Shown: positions 24,462-36,313, counted from the stretch's first letter. The stretch is 64,000 nt of DNA from Actinomycetes bacterium (GCA_021787365.1 JAJYMB010000062.1:1-64000); one strand, 5' to 3'. The notes: generated from the letters alone by a model not told the origin. Made by a program: numbers and translations.

Positions 24462-26405
24462 ATGGGCTTCTCGCCCTACCAGGCGACCTCGCTCGCTGCA
24501 GCGGTCGATCTGAACGGCCCCGGTCATTACCTGCACTGGTCGATATTCAACGTCTCGCTCGCCAACCTGGTCCTGATCGCCGTTATGGTCGTCATCTTCG
24601 GCGCGGCCATGCTCGTGCGTTTCCCAGACGGCCACGACCGAGGCAACGGCCATGCAGCCCACGGCGACGGGGCCGGGACACCTGGCAGGACCGCCCACAG
24701 GCGCGAAAGGGCCGCCGAGGACGAGGACGACCCGCCTGCCCATGTACTGGTGCCAGGCGGGGGGGCCGCCGCCTCCCTGGACGGGGACCGTACCTGGACC
24801 GGCGCCATCCGGCGCGCCGGGCTGCGTCTCCTCCCGCCCGGCAAGCTCCTCCCCGACCGCCAGCCGGCTTACGTGGCGTCTTGGGTCTACGTCTTCGGCG
24901 TGGCGACGCTCGCCGCGTTCGGCCTTGCCATCGTCTCGGGCTTCTTGATCGCCCTCGGGGGCCCCGACTGGTGGCACACCAACCCGGTAGGGCACTTCTT
25001 CAACAGCCTGCACCTCTGGTCGGTCGAGATGTTCATGGCGTTCATGGTCATCCACCTGTGGGGCAAGTTCTGGATGGCGGCGTGGAGGGGCCGGCGGGCG
25101 CTCACGTGGTTGACGGGCGGTCTCGCCTTCATGGCGTCGATCGTCGAGTGCTTCACCGGGTACCTCTCCCAGCAGAACTTCGACTCGCAGTGGATATCGA
25201 CCAATGGCAAGGACGCCATCAACGCGACAGGTCTCGGCGGCTTCTTCAACCTCATGAACTTCGGCCAGATGCTGCTCTGGCACATCGTCCTCCTCCCGAT
25301 CGTGCTCGTCGCGATCGTCGGCGCTCATGTGCTGCTGGTGCGCATCAGGGGCGTTTCCCACCCCCTCCCCCAAAAACGGCCCCGCGGGCGGGAAGCCCGC
25401 CGGGCGGCCCGAGCCGCCGACAACGCCGACTGGACCGGCCCCACGCGCGTCTACGACATCGCCAAGGAGGCTGTAACTGCGACGGCGGTCGCAACCGCCT
25501 TGGTCGTAGTGCTCGCCGCCGTGCTGTCGTCGCCCGACGCGCCCTCCATATCGATCGGGACTTGGGCCAGGCTGGCGCCCGCGGACTTCATGGCTACCGC
25601 CACGAGTGAGCTGGCAGGGACGAGCGAGACCGCCACGTACGGCCCGCCCTACAACAACGCGAGCGGCAGCACCCAGCGCATCGGGATCTCCTGGGAGAAG
25701 CTGGGGGGTGTCCGTGTGCCGATCAACGCGGCCCAGGACTTTGTCTTGGGGCCCTTGGAGAAGATCGCTCCTACCCAGCCCGTTCTCGCCAGCGCGCTCA
25801 GCCGTTACCGGGCCGCACCCGCAAGTACGCGCTCGGCTTGGGAAACGGCGTACTCCAAGGCCCTGGACCACGTGAAGTTCCAGGGTGGCACGCCGGTCGT
25901 CCCCGCCGCGGCCGACGGGCCGGTGCCGACCCTCATTTCCACCGAGCTCTCCCTCGCTCGCGGTGGCGCGCTCGACACCGACTTGCTCGCCAACCGTTCT
26001 TTCTACGGGACAGACTTCACCAAGCCGCTGTTGTTCCTGGAAGACGGGGAGTACTTCGCGCAGCAAGCCCAGGCGCAGCACCTGGAGGGCAACCAGTGGG
26101 GCGTCATGAACGAGACGGGCAGCTACCCCGGCCAGCCCTGGCTCTGGTTGTACACCCTCTGGTACCAGGTGCCCGGCTTCGACAACTCGGCCAATGTCGA
26201 CCTGATCGCCATCTACTTGACCGGTGCTGCCACCATCTTGTTGCTCGCTGTGCCCTTCATACCGGGCCTGCGCGATATCCCCGAGGTGGTGCCGCTCCAC
26301 CGGGTCATCTGGCGGAACTGGCACCGGCGGGCCGGCGGGCCCAGGACGCCGGACTTCGGTTTGCCTGCCTCTCACGAGCCGCGACCAAGCGAGATCGGGA
26401 GGTAA
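24462..26405 (+). CDS. Membrane cytochrome b (bc-complex type) with a large extra-membrane domain
   Basis: A 647-residue protein with a strong AAAGGAGGG site before its ATG. The cytochrome-b core has the four haem-ligand histidines: His184 and His198 (14 apart, HLWSVEMFMAFMVIH) and His274 and His289 (15 apart, as in cytochrome b6). An N-terminal helix and a 70-residue charged loop precede the core. After a fifth helix comes a roughly 230-residue soluble region without cysteine, then a last helix near residue 590. No CxxCH or Rieske motif is present, and no Rieske or cytochrome c gene is next to it. It is probably part of a quinol-oxidising or ferric/nitrite-type chain, but its partner is unknown. 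Confidence 0.87.
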   Translation: MGFSPYQATSLAAAVDLNGPGHYLHWSIFNVSLANLVLIAVMVVIFGAAMLVRFPDGHDRGNGHAAHGDGAGTPGRTAHRRERAAEDEDDPPAHVLVPGGGAAASLDGDRTWTGAIRRAGLRLLPPGKLLPDRQPAYVASWVYVFGVATLAAFGLAIVSGFLIALGGPDWWHTNPVGHFFNSLHLWSVEMFMAFMVIHLWGKFWMAAWRGRRALTWLTGGLAFMASIVECFTGYLSQQNFDSQWISTNGKDAINATGLGGFFNLMNFGQMLLWHIVLLPIVLVAIVGAHVLLVRIRGVSHPLPQKRPRGREARRAARAADNADWTGPTRVYDIAKEAVTATAVATALVVVLAAVLSSPDAPSISIGTWARLAPADFMATATSELAGTSETATYGPPYNNASGSTQRIGISWEKLGGVRVPINAAQDFVLGPLEKIAPTQPVLASALSRYRAAPASTRSAWETAYSKALDHVKFQGGTPVVPAAADGPVPTLISTELSLARGGALDTDLLANRSFYGTDFTKPLLFLEDGEYFAQQAQAQHLEGNQWGVMNETGSYPGQPWLWLYTLWYQVPGFDNSANVDLIAIYLTGAATILLLAVPFIPGLRDIPEVVPLHRVIWRNWHRRAGGPRTPDFGLPASHEPRPSEIGR

Positions 26406-26428
26406 AACCCGCGGCAGCCGATGGGACG

Positions 26429-27373
26429 CTATCGAGCGTGGCGCGGCGGGAGGGCCAAGGACCGCCGGCGGGCCACCTCGAAGCAGGCAACGGCGCAGGC
26501 GGCGGCGACATTTAGCGACCCGACCCCTCGGGCGGCCTCTGACATAGGGATCCGAGCGAGGGCGTCGCAGCGCGCCCGGGAAAGCCGCGAAAGCCCCTGG
26601 CCCTCCGAGCCGAGCACCAAGGCCACGCTTTCGTCGAGCAGAGGCGATGCCCAGAGGTCGTCCTCCGCAGCTGGGTCGAGGCCGACCACCCACAAGCCGG
26701 CGCTCCTGATTGCCGCGAGCGCGCTCGGGATCCCGGGCACTTGGGCCACGGGCAGGGTCTCGGCCGCGCCGGCGGCAGCCTTCAGCGCCGCCGGGTTGAG
26801 AGGGGCTGAGCGGTGCCGTCCGACGACCACCCCAGCGGTCCCGGCGCAAGCCGCGCTACGCAGTATCGAGCCCAGGTTGCCAGGGTCGGTGACCCCGTCG
26901 AGGACCAGCAACAACAAGCCGGCACTCGAGCTGAGCATCGCCTCTAGGGGCACGGCCGGCAACGGGTCGGCCCAGGCGAGGACTCCCTGGGCTGAACTCG
27001 TACGGCTGGCAGTCGCGAGTTGGTGGGCCTCCTTCAGTTCGACCTGGACGCCTCGCTGGCGGGCAAGCGAGACCAGCTCCCGCAAGGGCCCGGCGGCCAG
27101 CCTTGCGTCGGCCCAGAGCAGCCGGCAACGGCGGCGCTGCGCATCGATGAGGCGGTAAACGGCGTGGTACCCCTCGACCTGCTCGCCGCCCAGCCCCTCG
27201 GCCGGAGCCGCCGGTCTTTCCGCGGGCCTCGATGGGCGCCCCGGTCTCTGGGCACCGTACCTGCCCGGAAGATTGCCCGGTCCTCTCTCACCGGCGCCGT
27301 CAGGGGTGCCGGGGTGCCGGCCGGCGGGATTGCTCGTCCTTCCCGCACCTCGCCCAGCGTCGGGACGCTTCAT
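26429..27373 (-). CDS. rlmB: 23S rRNA (guanosine-2'-O-)-methyltransferase RlmB-like
   Basis: About 314 residues starting at the ATG that overlaps the ispF stop (ATGA). A Pro/Arg/Gly-rich leader of about 60 residues precedes the substrate-binding domain (VEGYHAVYRLIDAQ). The SPOUT domain follows, with DPGNLGSILRSAACAG, LVLGSEGQGLS and IPMSEAARGVGSLNVAAACAV. RlmB methylates G2251 of 23S rRNA. In many actinobacteria cysS sits between ispF and rlmB; here the two are directly fused in an operon without it. Confidence 0.9.
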   Translation of the reverse strand: MKRPDAGRGAGRTSNPAGRHPGTPDGAGERGPGNLPGRYGAQRPGRPSRPAERPAAPAEGLGGEQVEGYHAVYRLIDAQRRRCRLLWADARLAAGPLRELVSLARQRGVQVELKEAHQLATASRTSSAQGVLAWADPLPAVPLEAMLSSSAGLLLLVLDGVTDPGNLGSILRSAACAGTAGVVVGRHRSAPLNPAALKAAAGAAETLPVAQVPGIPSALAAIRSAGLWVVGLDPAAEDDLWASPLLDESVALVLGSEGQGLSRLSRARCDALARIPMSEAARGVGSLNVAAACAVACFEVARRRSLALPPRHAR

Positions 27374-27840
27374 GGTGCTTCGAGCAGCGCTACCGCCAGA
27401 CAGGCGATCCCCTCCCGCCGGCCGAGAGCACCCAAGCCTTCGCCCCTCTTGGCTTTGATCGAGACCGGCGCCCCGAGCGCGGCACCCAGGCGGCCCTCCA
27501 TCTCGGCCTTGTGGCCCGCGAGGCTCGGGGCCTCGGCGATCACGGTGCAGTCCACGTTGACCACGCGCCAGGTCGCCGATACCCTCCTCAACGCGGCCTG
27601 GAGCAGGGCGATGCTGTCGGCACCCTCCCAAGCGGGGTCGCCGTCTGGGAACATCGCCCCGATGTCACCCAGGCCGGCCGCTCCCAAGAGGGCGTCAGTG
27701 ACGGCGTGGCACACGACATCTGCGTCGCTGTGGCCGGAAAGCCCGGGACCGGCGAGGTGCACCCCTCCAAGCACGAGAGCCCGGGCGGGGTCGTCGCTGA
27801 AGGGGTGGATATCGAAGCCCTGGCCGACGCGCAGGCTCAC
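27370..27840 (-). CDS. ispF: 2-C-methyl-D-erythritol 2,4-cyclodiphosphate synthase
   Basis: A 156-residue MEP-pathway enzyme. The metal-binding motif GQGFDIHPF is at the start, GHSDADVVCHAVTDAL and GDIGAMFPDGDP follow, and the C-terminal motif is IKAKRGEGLGALGRREGIA. It makes the cyclic diphosphate from the CDP-ME 2-phosphate product of the pathway. The GTG start overlaps the ispD stop (GTGA), and its own stop overlaps the rlmB start, so the three are translated together. Confidence 0.95.
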   Translation of the reverse strand: MSLRVGQGFDIHPFSDDPARALVLGGVHLAGPGLSGHSDADVVCHAVTDALLGAAGLGDIGAMFPDGDPAWEGADSIALLQAALRRVSATWRVVNVDCTVIAEAPSLAGHKAEMEGRLGAALGAPVSIKAKRGEGLGALGRREGIACLAVALLEAP

Positions 27841-28505
27841 CGAACTGCGCTCGCCGCCAGGAGGGCCTCGGCGACGGCCAAGTCCAGAGGCTCGGTGAGC
27901 TTCAAGTTGGAGCTCACCCCGCCCACGCTGACCACCCGCCCGCCCATCGACTCGACGAGCGCCGCGTCGTCGGTCGCCTGCTTACCGGACGTGGCCGCCG
28001 CGGCGTGAGCGGCACGGAGCGCGCTAGCTGCGAACGCCTGGGGTGTCTGCGAGGCCACGAGGACCGACCTGTCCAGCGTGACCAGGCGGCCATCGGCACC
28101 GCGCTGCTTGATGGTGTCCCTGACCGGCAGGCACGGTACCGCGGCGTCCGCACCTTGGAGCACGGCCGATATCACCTGCTGCCACAGCGCTTCACCGGCG
28201 AGCGGGCGGGCGGCGTCGTGCACGACGACGACATCGGTGCCAGCCGGGACAGCGTCCAGCCCGGCCGCCACCGAGTCAGTACGCGTCGCGCCCCCAGCTA
28301 CCACCCGGTCGGCGCGTCCCTGGTAAGAGGGCACCATGGCCGCCGGCACTACCAGGACCGTGCCGGCGCAGTAGCGGCCCGCCACGTCCAAAGACCAATC
28401 AACGACTTCCCGGCCACGGAGCATGGCGAACTGCTTGTACCCGCCGAACCTCACCCCGCCGCCCGCGGCCACCACCACGGCCCACGTGGTGGGCTTCGCG
28501 GCCAC
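27837..28505 (-). CDS. ispD: 2-C-methyl-D-erythritol 4-phosphate cytidylyltransferase
   Basis: A 222-residue nucleotidyltransferase of isoprenoid synthesis. The nucleotide-binding loop AAGGGVRFGGYKQF, the VVHDAARPL motif and the C-terminal SNLKLTEPLDLAVAEALL are diagnostic. It couples CTP to methylerythritol phosphate. It follows carD by eight bases and overlaps ispF by four, a gene order typical of actinobacteria and also seen in mycobacteria. Confidence 0.95.
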   Translation of the reverse strand: MAAKPTTWAVVVAAGGGVRFGGYKQFAMLRGREVVDWSLDVAGRYCAGTVLVVPAAMVPSYQGRADRVVAGGATRTDSVAAGLDAVPAGTDVVVVHDAARPLAGEALWQQVISAVLQGADAAVPCLPVRDTIKQRGADGRLVTLDRSVLVASQTPQAFAASALRAAHAAAATSGKQATDDAALVESMGGRVVSVGGVSSNLKLTEPLDLAVAEALLAASAVR

Positions 28506-28513
28506 CGGGCGCC

Positions 28514-28993
28514 CTAGGGCAGCGCCTCGTCGAGCTTCTTTTCCGCCTCGGCTTCTGTCACGCCTATGGCGAAGGTGAGCTCGGACACCAGGATTTGGCG
28601 GGCACGGTTGAGCATCCGCTTCTCGCCGGCGGACAAACCCTTGTCCTTGTCCCGGTTGGAGAGGTTTCGCACCACTTCCGCCACCTGGTAAATGTCGCCA
28701 GACTTCAGCTTTTCTACGTGGTTCTTGTAGCGCCGCGACCAGTTGGTCGGCATGCGCACGTCCTTCTTGCGCAACACCGCGAAGACTTCTTCTACTTCCT
28801 CGTCGTTTATGACCTCCCTGATGCCCACGTCCCCAGTCGAGTCGACGGGCACCTTGAGGGTCAGGTCGCCGTAGGCCAGGCGCAGTACCAGGTACTCGCG
28901 CTGCTCGCCGAAGTCGGCCCGCAGCTCTCTCCTCTCGACAACTGCCGCACCGTGGTGGGGGTAGACAACCTTGTCCCCGACGTCAAACGACAT
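28514..28993 (-). CDS. carD: CarD-family RNA polymerase-binding regulator
   Basis: A 159-residue protein starting MSFDVGDKVVYPHHGAAVV, the RNA polymerase-interacting Tudor-like domain. A helical DNA-binding domain follows, with RMPTNWSRRYKNHVEKLKSGD, the conserved Trp and a basic patch. CarD stabilises open promoter complexes, especially at rRNA promoters, and is essential in mycobacteria. GGAGG precedes the ATG. A near-consensus -10 box, TATAGT, lies 27 bases upstream (29021-29026). Confidence 0.96.
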   Translation of the reverse strand: MSFDVGDKVVYPHHGAAVVERRELRADFGEQREYLVLRLAYGDLTLKVPVDSTGDVGIREVINDEEVEEVFAVLRKKDVRMPTNWSRRYKNHVEKLKSGDIYQVAEVVRNLSNRDKDKGLSAGEKRMLNRARQILVSELTFAIGVTEAEAEKKLDEALP

Positions 28994-29020
28994 GAGCCTC
29001 CAAACGTGTCGGCGCCGGTG

Positions 29021-29026
29021 ACTATA
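29021..29026 (-). promoter_or_regulatory. -10 box of the carD promoter
   Basis: TATAGT on the minus strand, 27 bases before the carD start codon. No convincing TTGACA-like -35 box is present at the usual distance (GGAAGG is the nearest). Confidence 0.45.
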
Positions 29027-29107
29027 CCGGCAGCTTGCGCACTCCTTCCAGGGTACGACTTTTTCGGGCTGAGATCCAACTCGGTTAGGTACTAACGTCT
29101 GGCAACC

Positions 29108-29767
29108 ATGGAAGATGTCGCGGCTTTGTCAGGGAGCGAGCTGTTCTCGTCGCTGCCCGAGGATGCTCTGGCCCGGGTGGCCGGGAGAGCCGTGCCCGTG
29201 CGCCTCGAGCGCAACAACACCCTTTTCGCCGAGGGCGACGAGGCGAGCGAGATGTACGTGGTACGCAGCGGGCGGATCGGGATCGCCAAGCGCTCCCCAG
29301 ACGGGCGCGAGTCGATAGTTGCCCTGATGGAGCCCGGCGACGTCTTCGGGGAGATGCCGTTGTTCGACCGCGAACCGCGTTCGGCGAGTGCGCGCGCCCT
29401 CGAGCGCACGGAACTTGTCCGCCTCCCCTATGACGTTGTCCGCGCCGAGCTCGAAGCGCAACCGGGGGCACTATGGGACGTGGTGGCGCTCATCGCACGG
29501 CGCCTCCGCAATGCTGACGACGCCATCGCCGACGCCATGTTGCTCGATGTCACAGGCCGCACGGCAAAGCGGCTCCTCGAGCTGGCCGGCGAGGCCGACG
29601 ACTTTGTCCTGCCCATCACTCAAGAAGAGCTGGCAGGCCTGGTAGGCGCCTCGCGGGAGCGGGTCAACAAAGCCATCGCGGCTTTCGTCCGGCTCGGGTG
29701 GCTCGAGCAGTCCGACCGGCGCTACAGGATCTCCAATCGCGAGCGCCTCACCCAGCGGGCTCGCTGA
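29108..29767 (+). CDS. Crp/Fnr-family cyclic-nucleotide-type regulator
   Basis: A 219-residue regulator, divergent from carD. The N-terminal beta-barrel sensor has FAEGDEASEMYVVRSGRIGI and the phosphate-binding-cassette-like FGEMPLFDREPRSASARA. The C-terminal winged helix has ITQEELAGLVGASRERVNKAI as the recognition region. This arrangement fits actinobacterial Crp/GlxR proteins that respond to cAMP, although ligand binding cannot be proven from the sequence. No iron-sulphur cysteine cluster is present, so an Fnr-type oxygen sensor is unlikely. Confidence 0.92.
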   Translation: MEDVAALSGSELFSSLPEDALARVAGRAVPVRLERNNTLFAEGDEASEMYVVRSGRIGIAKRSPDGRESIVALMEPGDVFGEMPLFDREPRSASARALERTELVRLPYDVVRAELEAQPGALWDVVALIARRLRNADDAIADAMLLDVTGRTAKRLLELAGEADDFVLPITQEELAGLVGASRERVNKAIAAFVRLGWLEQSDRRYRISNRERLTQRAR

Positions 29768-29900
29768 CGCCGGCGGCGGGCAGCTCTGAGCGACCCAGCT
29801 GGCGTTGACGAGCCGGCCGGGGCGGCGGCGGGACAGGGCGGCAGGTGGCGGCGACAGGTGGCGGCGACAGGTGGCCGTGGCGCCGGCGCAGCGGGCCACC

Positions 29901-30974
29901 TCAGCCGAGGCGGTCCAAGATGCTGGTCTCGGCCAGGCGGGCCAGGCCCTCCTTTACGAAATGGGCGCCGGCGACCTCGATGCCTTCGACCGTGTCGAGG
30001 TCCTCGGTACTGGCCCTTAGCACCTGCTGCAGCCCGCCGTAGCGCTGCACGATGTTTTGGACCACTTGTTCTGGTAACCGGGGGATCTTGGAGAGCAACC
30101 GGTACCCGTAGGGCCTGAGCGGCGCCTCGAGGTCGGGGCCGGCGGGACCGATGCGCAAGACGTTGGCCACCCTGGACAGGTCGAGCAGCCGTTCGGTGGA
30201 GAGGTGGCTCAACGCGGCAAGGGCATCTTCGACGTCCCAGACGGGCTCGGGCACAAGGTAGTCGCGAAGGACCTGGCGGCGCTCGTCCTCCACGCCGGCC
30301 AGCATCTCCTCGAGCTGGAGCCGTACGAGACGGCTGTCGGTACCGAGCTCAGCACTGTACGAGTCGACCTCCTCGGCGATACGCCGCACCATCTCGGCCC
30401 GCTGGAGCACGGTGACGACGTCTCGTACGGTGACCATGTCCTCCACCTCCAGGGCGGACAGGGCATTGGTCACCACGTCCAGGCGGTCCCGGTAGCCTTC
30501 CAGGGTCTCGAGCGCCTGGTTGGCCCGCGCCAAGAGGCGTTCAACGGGCACCAACGGCCTCTGATGCTCCCCTCGGTACACCGTGATCACGGCACGGTCC
30601 TCGGAGACCGTGATGACGGGCACGTCGATCGAACGGGCCACCCGCTCCGCCGTACGGTGCCTGGTCCCGGTCTCACTGGTGGCCAGCGCTGGGCTCGGGA
30701 CGAGGTGGACGTTGGCCCGGGCGATGCGGCTGGCGTCGGGCGCCAGGATGATGGCGCCGTCCATCTTGGCCAACTCGGACAGCCGCTGGGGACTGAACTC
30801 CGAATCGAGGAGGAACCCCCCGGAGCATATGGACAGGACTTCCGGCCCATCGCCCACCACTATGAGGGCACCCATCTTGGCCTGGAGGATCCTGTCCAGG
30901 CCCTCGCGGAGCGCCTTGCCCGGCGCGACGATGCCCAGCGCCTCGGTCATACCCGCGCTCAGCCTGTCCGGCAC
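29901..30974 (-). CDS. disA: DNA integrity scanning diadenylate cyclase DisA
   Basis: A 357-residue protein making cyclic di-AMP. The DAC domain has KMDGAIILAPD and TGTRHRTAERVA, the catalytic DGA and RHR motifs. A helical spine follows, then a C-terminal helix-hairpin-helix DNA-binding domain (KIPRLPEQVVQNIVQRYGGLQ). DisA scans DNA for branched lesions. It follows radA, as in many Gram-positive bacteria, where RadA limits DisA activity. A start at residue 9 (MTEALGI) is also possible. Confidence 0.95.
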   Translation of the reverse strand: MPDRLSAGMTEALGIVAPGKALREGLDRILQAKMGALIVVGDGPEVLSICSGGFLLDSEFSPQRLSELAKMDGAIILAPDASRIARANVHLVPSPALATSETGTRHRTAERVARSIDVPVITVSEDRAVITVYRGEHQRPLVPVERLLARANQALETLEGYRDRLDVVTNALSALEVEDMVTVRDVVTVLQRAEMVRRIAEEVDSYSAELGTDSRLVRLQLEEMLAGVEDERRQVLRDYLVPEPVWDVEDALAALSHLSTERLLDLSRVANVLRIGPAGPDLEAPLRPYGYRLLSKIPRLPEQVVQNIVQRYGGLQQVLRASTEDLDTVEGIEVAGAHFVKEGLARLAETSILDRLG

Positions 30975-31000
30975 TGGCCGATGCTAACCAACCAGGGGCA

Positions 31001-32527
31001 CTAGGAGGGGGCCGGCGCCGGCAGGGCCCGCAGCCGGGCTCCGGGGCGCCGGGGCGGGGCGTCCCGCCGACCGTGCGCGGTGGCCGGCGAGCGTCCCTGG
31101 TGCACCTCGCCGGCCGGCGCGCGCCCGGGCAGGGGGCGCCGGCCGCCGCCCAGCGCCAGCGCCAGCGCCACCCCGAGCGTGGTGGCCGGGCGTGCCCCCA
31201 AGACTGCACTAGCGGCCGGCAGGCCCTGGGAAGGCACGAGCGCTTGGGAGAAGCCGAGGCGCCTCGCCTCCGCCAGTCGCTCCGCCATGGCGCTCACACG
31301 CCTCACCTCACCGCTTAGGCCGACCTCCCCGATCGCCACGAGCCCGGCGGGCACCGGGACCTCCGAGATGCAAGACGCCAGGGCGAGGCAGACGGCAAGG
31401 TCAGCGGCGGGCTCACACGCCCTGGCCCCGCCAGCCACGGACACGTACACGTCGCGCTCACCCACCGGCACGCCGGCCCAACGGTCGAGGACGGCGACGA
31501 GGAACCCCACCCGTCCCGCGTCGAGGCCAGTCACGTAGCGGCGAGGCACCTGCGTGGTGCGCCCGACCAGGGCCTGGACCTCGACCAGCAGGGGCCGGTG
31601 GCCCTCTACGGGCACGGTCACGGCGGAGCCGGGGACCCCTGCCCTGCGGTCGCCGAGGAACAGGTTGCTCGGGTCGGCAACCCCCGACAGGCCTGCCTCC
31701 CCCATCTCGAAGAGGCCCGTCTCGCCCGTCGGGCCGTAGCGGTGCTTCAGCGACCGGAGCGCCCGTAGCGCCGAGTAACGGTCGCCCTCGAAGGAAAGCA
31801 CCGTGTCGACGAGGTGCTCCAAGGCCCTCGGTCCGGCCAGGGCGCCGTCTTTGGTCACATGGCCCATGAGGACGATGGCCGTCCCGATGCCTTTGGCCAG
31901 GGCCACCAGGCCGTTCGCGCATGCTCGCACCTGGGCCGGCGAACCGGCGCTGGACGCCACCTCGGCGTCCCGGATGGCCTGCACCGAGTCCACGACCGCC
32001 ACGTCGGGGACCACATCGGCGAGGGCCGCCTCGACCGAAGCGAGGTCGGTCGCCTCGACCACGAGCACTCCCGGCACGTCCGCACCGAGCCGGCTGGCAC
32101 GGCGGCGGACCTGGTGAGCCGCCTCCTCCGCCGCTACCAAGAGGCAGCGCTTACCAGAGGAAGCCATCGAAGCCAGCACCTGGAGCAAAAGAGTCGACTT
32201 GCCCGTCCCCGGCTCACCGCCGAGCAGGGTGGCAGAGCCAGGGAGAAGGCCCCCGGCCAGCACGCGGTCGACCTCCGCCAGACCTGTCGGCATCGGGGGG
32301 CGACCGTCGGGGTCGACGTCAGCAAGGGCAAGCGCGGAGGTCGCCGCCGCGCCCGTCCCGCCGGCTCCGAAAAGCGCGCCCCCGCCGGCAACGGCGCCTG
32401 CGCCGTGCTGGGGCGCGAGCTCCTCTCGCAGGGAGCCCCATTCACCACAGCTCGGGCAACGCCCCGCCCAGCGGGGCTGAGTGGCGCCGCACGTCTGACA
32501 GCGGTGCAGTGCACGTAACTTGCTCAT
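31001..32527 (-). CDS. radA: DNA repair protein RadA
   Basis: A 508-residue recombination helicase-like ATPase. The N-terminal zinc finger (CQTCGATQPRWAGRCPSCG), Walker A GEPGTGKST and a C-terminal Lon-like domain (GGARACEPAADLAVCLALAS) are present. The RadA-specific motif KNRFG appears as KHRYG. RadA promotes branch migration in recombination and interacts with DisA downstream. A Gly/Ala-rich loop follows the zinc finger, and a basic Pro/Arg-rich tail ends the protein. Confidence 0.95.
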   Translation of the reverse strand: MSKLRALHRCQTCGATQPRWAGRCPSCGEWGSLREELAPQHGAGAVAGGGALFGAGGTGAAATSALALADVDPDGRPPMPTGLAEVDRVLAGGLLPGSATLLGGEPGTGKSTLLLQVLASMASSGKRCLLVAAEEAAHQVRRRASRLGADVPGVLVVEATDLASVEAALADVVPDVAVVDSVQAIRDAEVASSAGSPAQVRACANGLVALAKGIGTAIVLMGHVTKDGALAGPRALEHLVDTVLSFEGDRYSALRALRSLKHRYGPTGETGLFEMGEAGLSGVADPSNLFLGDRRAGVPGSAVTVPVEGHRPLLVEVQALVGRTTQVPRRYVTGLDAGRVGFLVAVLDRWAGVPVGERDVYVSVAGGARACEPAADLAVCLALASCISEVPVPAGLVAIGEVGLSGEVRRVSAMAERLAEARRLGFSQALVPSQGLPAASAVLGARPATTLGVALALALGGGRRPLPGRAPAGEVHQGRSPATAHGRRDAPPRRPGARLRALPAPAPS

Positions 32528-32588
32528 GGGCCGGGACCTTACACGGGCCCTGTGACGACCAACTCGGGCTTAGGTGGGACCGACCGCC

Positions 32589-35084
<2,496 letters not shown>

Positions 35085-35308
35085 CCCTCACAACCTCCTC
35101 AGCAGATCCAAGCCCGGCACATAGAGCTACCCACGACCACCCGCCCCAGCCCTCGCGGCCTCGGCGGTCTGCCCAGCTCCCTGTGCGAGTCATCCGTACC
35201 CTTTCCTTCGGGTTCCGCACTCCCACTTTACCTGGCGGGTGTGCCTACAGCGTGTGCGGGCCCTGCGCTGGTTAGTGCTGGCACGCCCTCTTGGCCTATC
35301 GTCAAGTA

Positions 35309-36313
35309 ATGAACGTCTGGGAGCTGCTCCTGCTTCCCGGCCTCGACGAAACTTTGGCCCAGGTCGAAACCGGGCTGCGCGAGGCAGTCGCTTCGCCCGA
35401 GCCGCTGCTCGCCGAAGTCGCCTCCCACCTCGTCGGGGCAGGTGGAAAGAGGTTGCGCCCAGCGCTCTTGGTGGCGGCGGCCGCCGCCACCGGCGTCAGC
35501 GCCAGCCCAGCGGTGATCGACGGGGCGGTCTCGGTCGAGCTGGTCCACATGGGCTCGCTCTACCACGACGACGTGATCGATGAGGCGGGCTCCCGGCGGG
35601 GCGTGCCGAGTGCCAACGCCCGCTGGGGCAACCTGGTGGCCATCCTGACCGGGGACTTCCTACTGGCCAGGGCGTCCGAGATAGCAGCGCGCCTCGGTAC
35701 GGAGATAGTGCAGGTCCTCGCCACCACGATCGGCTGCCTCTGCGAAGGGGAGATGTCCCAGCTGCGCTACGCCTTCTCACCAGAGCGGCCCGAGTCTTCC
35801 TACTTCGAGTCGATCTCGAAGAAGACGGCCTCGCTCATGTGGGCTTCGGCCAAGATCGGGGCCATCGTGGCAGGCGCGAGCAGAGAAGAGGTGGAGTGCC
35901 TGGCACGCTTCGGGCAGGCGTTCGGCATGGCCTTCCAGATCTACGACGACCTGCGTGACCTCGTTTGCACCGACGCTGAGCTCGGCAAGCCGGCTGGCAA
36001 CGACATCTTGGAGGGCACTTACACGCTCCCGGTGATCCGCGCCCTGGCCGAGCCCGAGTGCGGCCCTGAGCTGGCCGGTCTGCTCGGCCCGGGGCTCGGG
36101 CGGCCCGAACTGGACAAGGCCCGCGACATCATCTTGTCCACCGGCGCGGTGGCCAGTTCGGTCACCGAGGGCCGGCGCTGGGCAGGAGAAGCTGCCCGCG
36201 CCCTCCAAGCGCTGCCCGCCCCGACGGGCTCGTCCCCGACCGCCAGTGCCGTCCCCGCCGTCCGCCGGACACTGGCCGGGCTGGCGGACCGGCTCTTGGA
36301 CGACCTCTGCTAG
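35309..36313 (+). CDS. Trans-polyprenyl diphosphate synthase
   Basis: About 334 residues. The first aspartate-rich motif is HDDVIDEA and the second is YDDLRDLV, followed by GNDILEGTYTLPVIRAL. It condenses isopentenyl diphosphate units onto an allylic primer, giving a chain for menaquinone or another lipid carrier; chain length is not predictable here. The MEP genes ispD/ispF lie 7 kb away on the other strand. The ATG at 35309 is preferred to the upstream TTG. Confidence 0.92.
   Translation: MNVWELLLLPGLDETLAQVETGLREAVASPEPLLAEVASHLVGAGGKRLRPALLVAAAAATGVSASPAVIDGAVSVELVHMGSLYHDDVIDEAGSRRGVPSANARWGNLVAILTGDFLLARASEIAARLGTEIVQVLATTIGCLCEGEMSQLRYAFSPERPESSYFESISKKTASLMWASAKIGAIVAGASREEVECLARFGQAFGMAFQIYDDLRDLVCTDAELGKPAGNDILEGTYTLPVIRALAEPECGPELAGLLGPGLGRPELDKARDIILSTGAVASSVTEGRRWAGEAARALQALPAPTGSSPTASAVPAVRRTLAGLADRLLDDLC

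Noticed and set aside
24291-26849. 852-residue minus-strand open frame opposite the cytochrome b gene
   Set aside because: The plus strand encodes a convincing haem protein with a strong ribosome site. The minus frame is low-complexity and typical of antisense frames in GC-rich DNA.
29841-29877. Short CAGGTGGCGGCGA repeats between the Crp-family and disA genes
   Set aside because: A simple slippage-type repeat between convergent genes with no symmetry or hairpin; no function is suggested.
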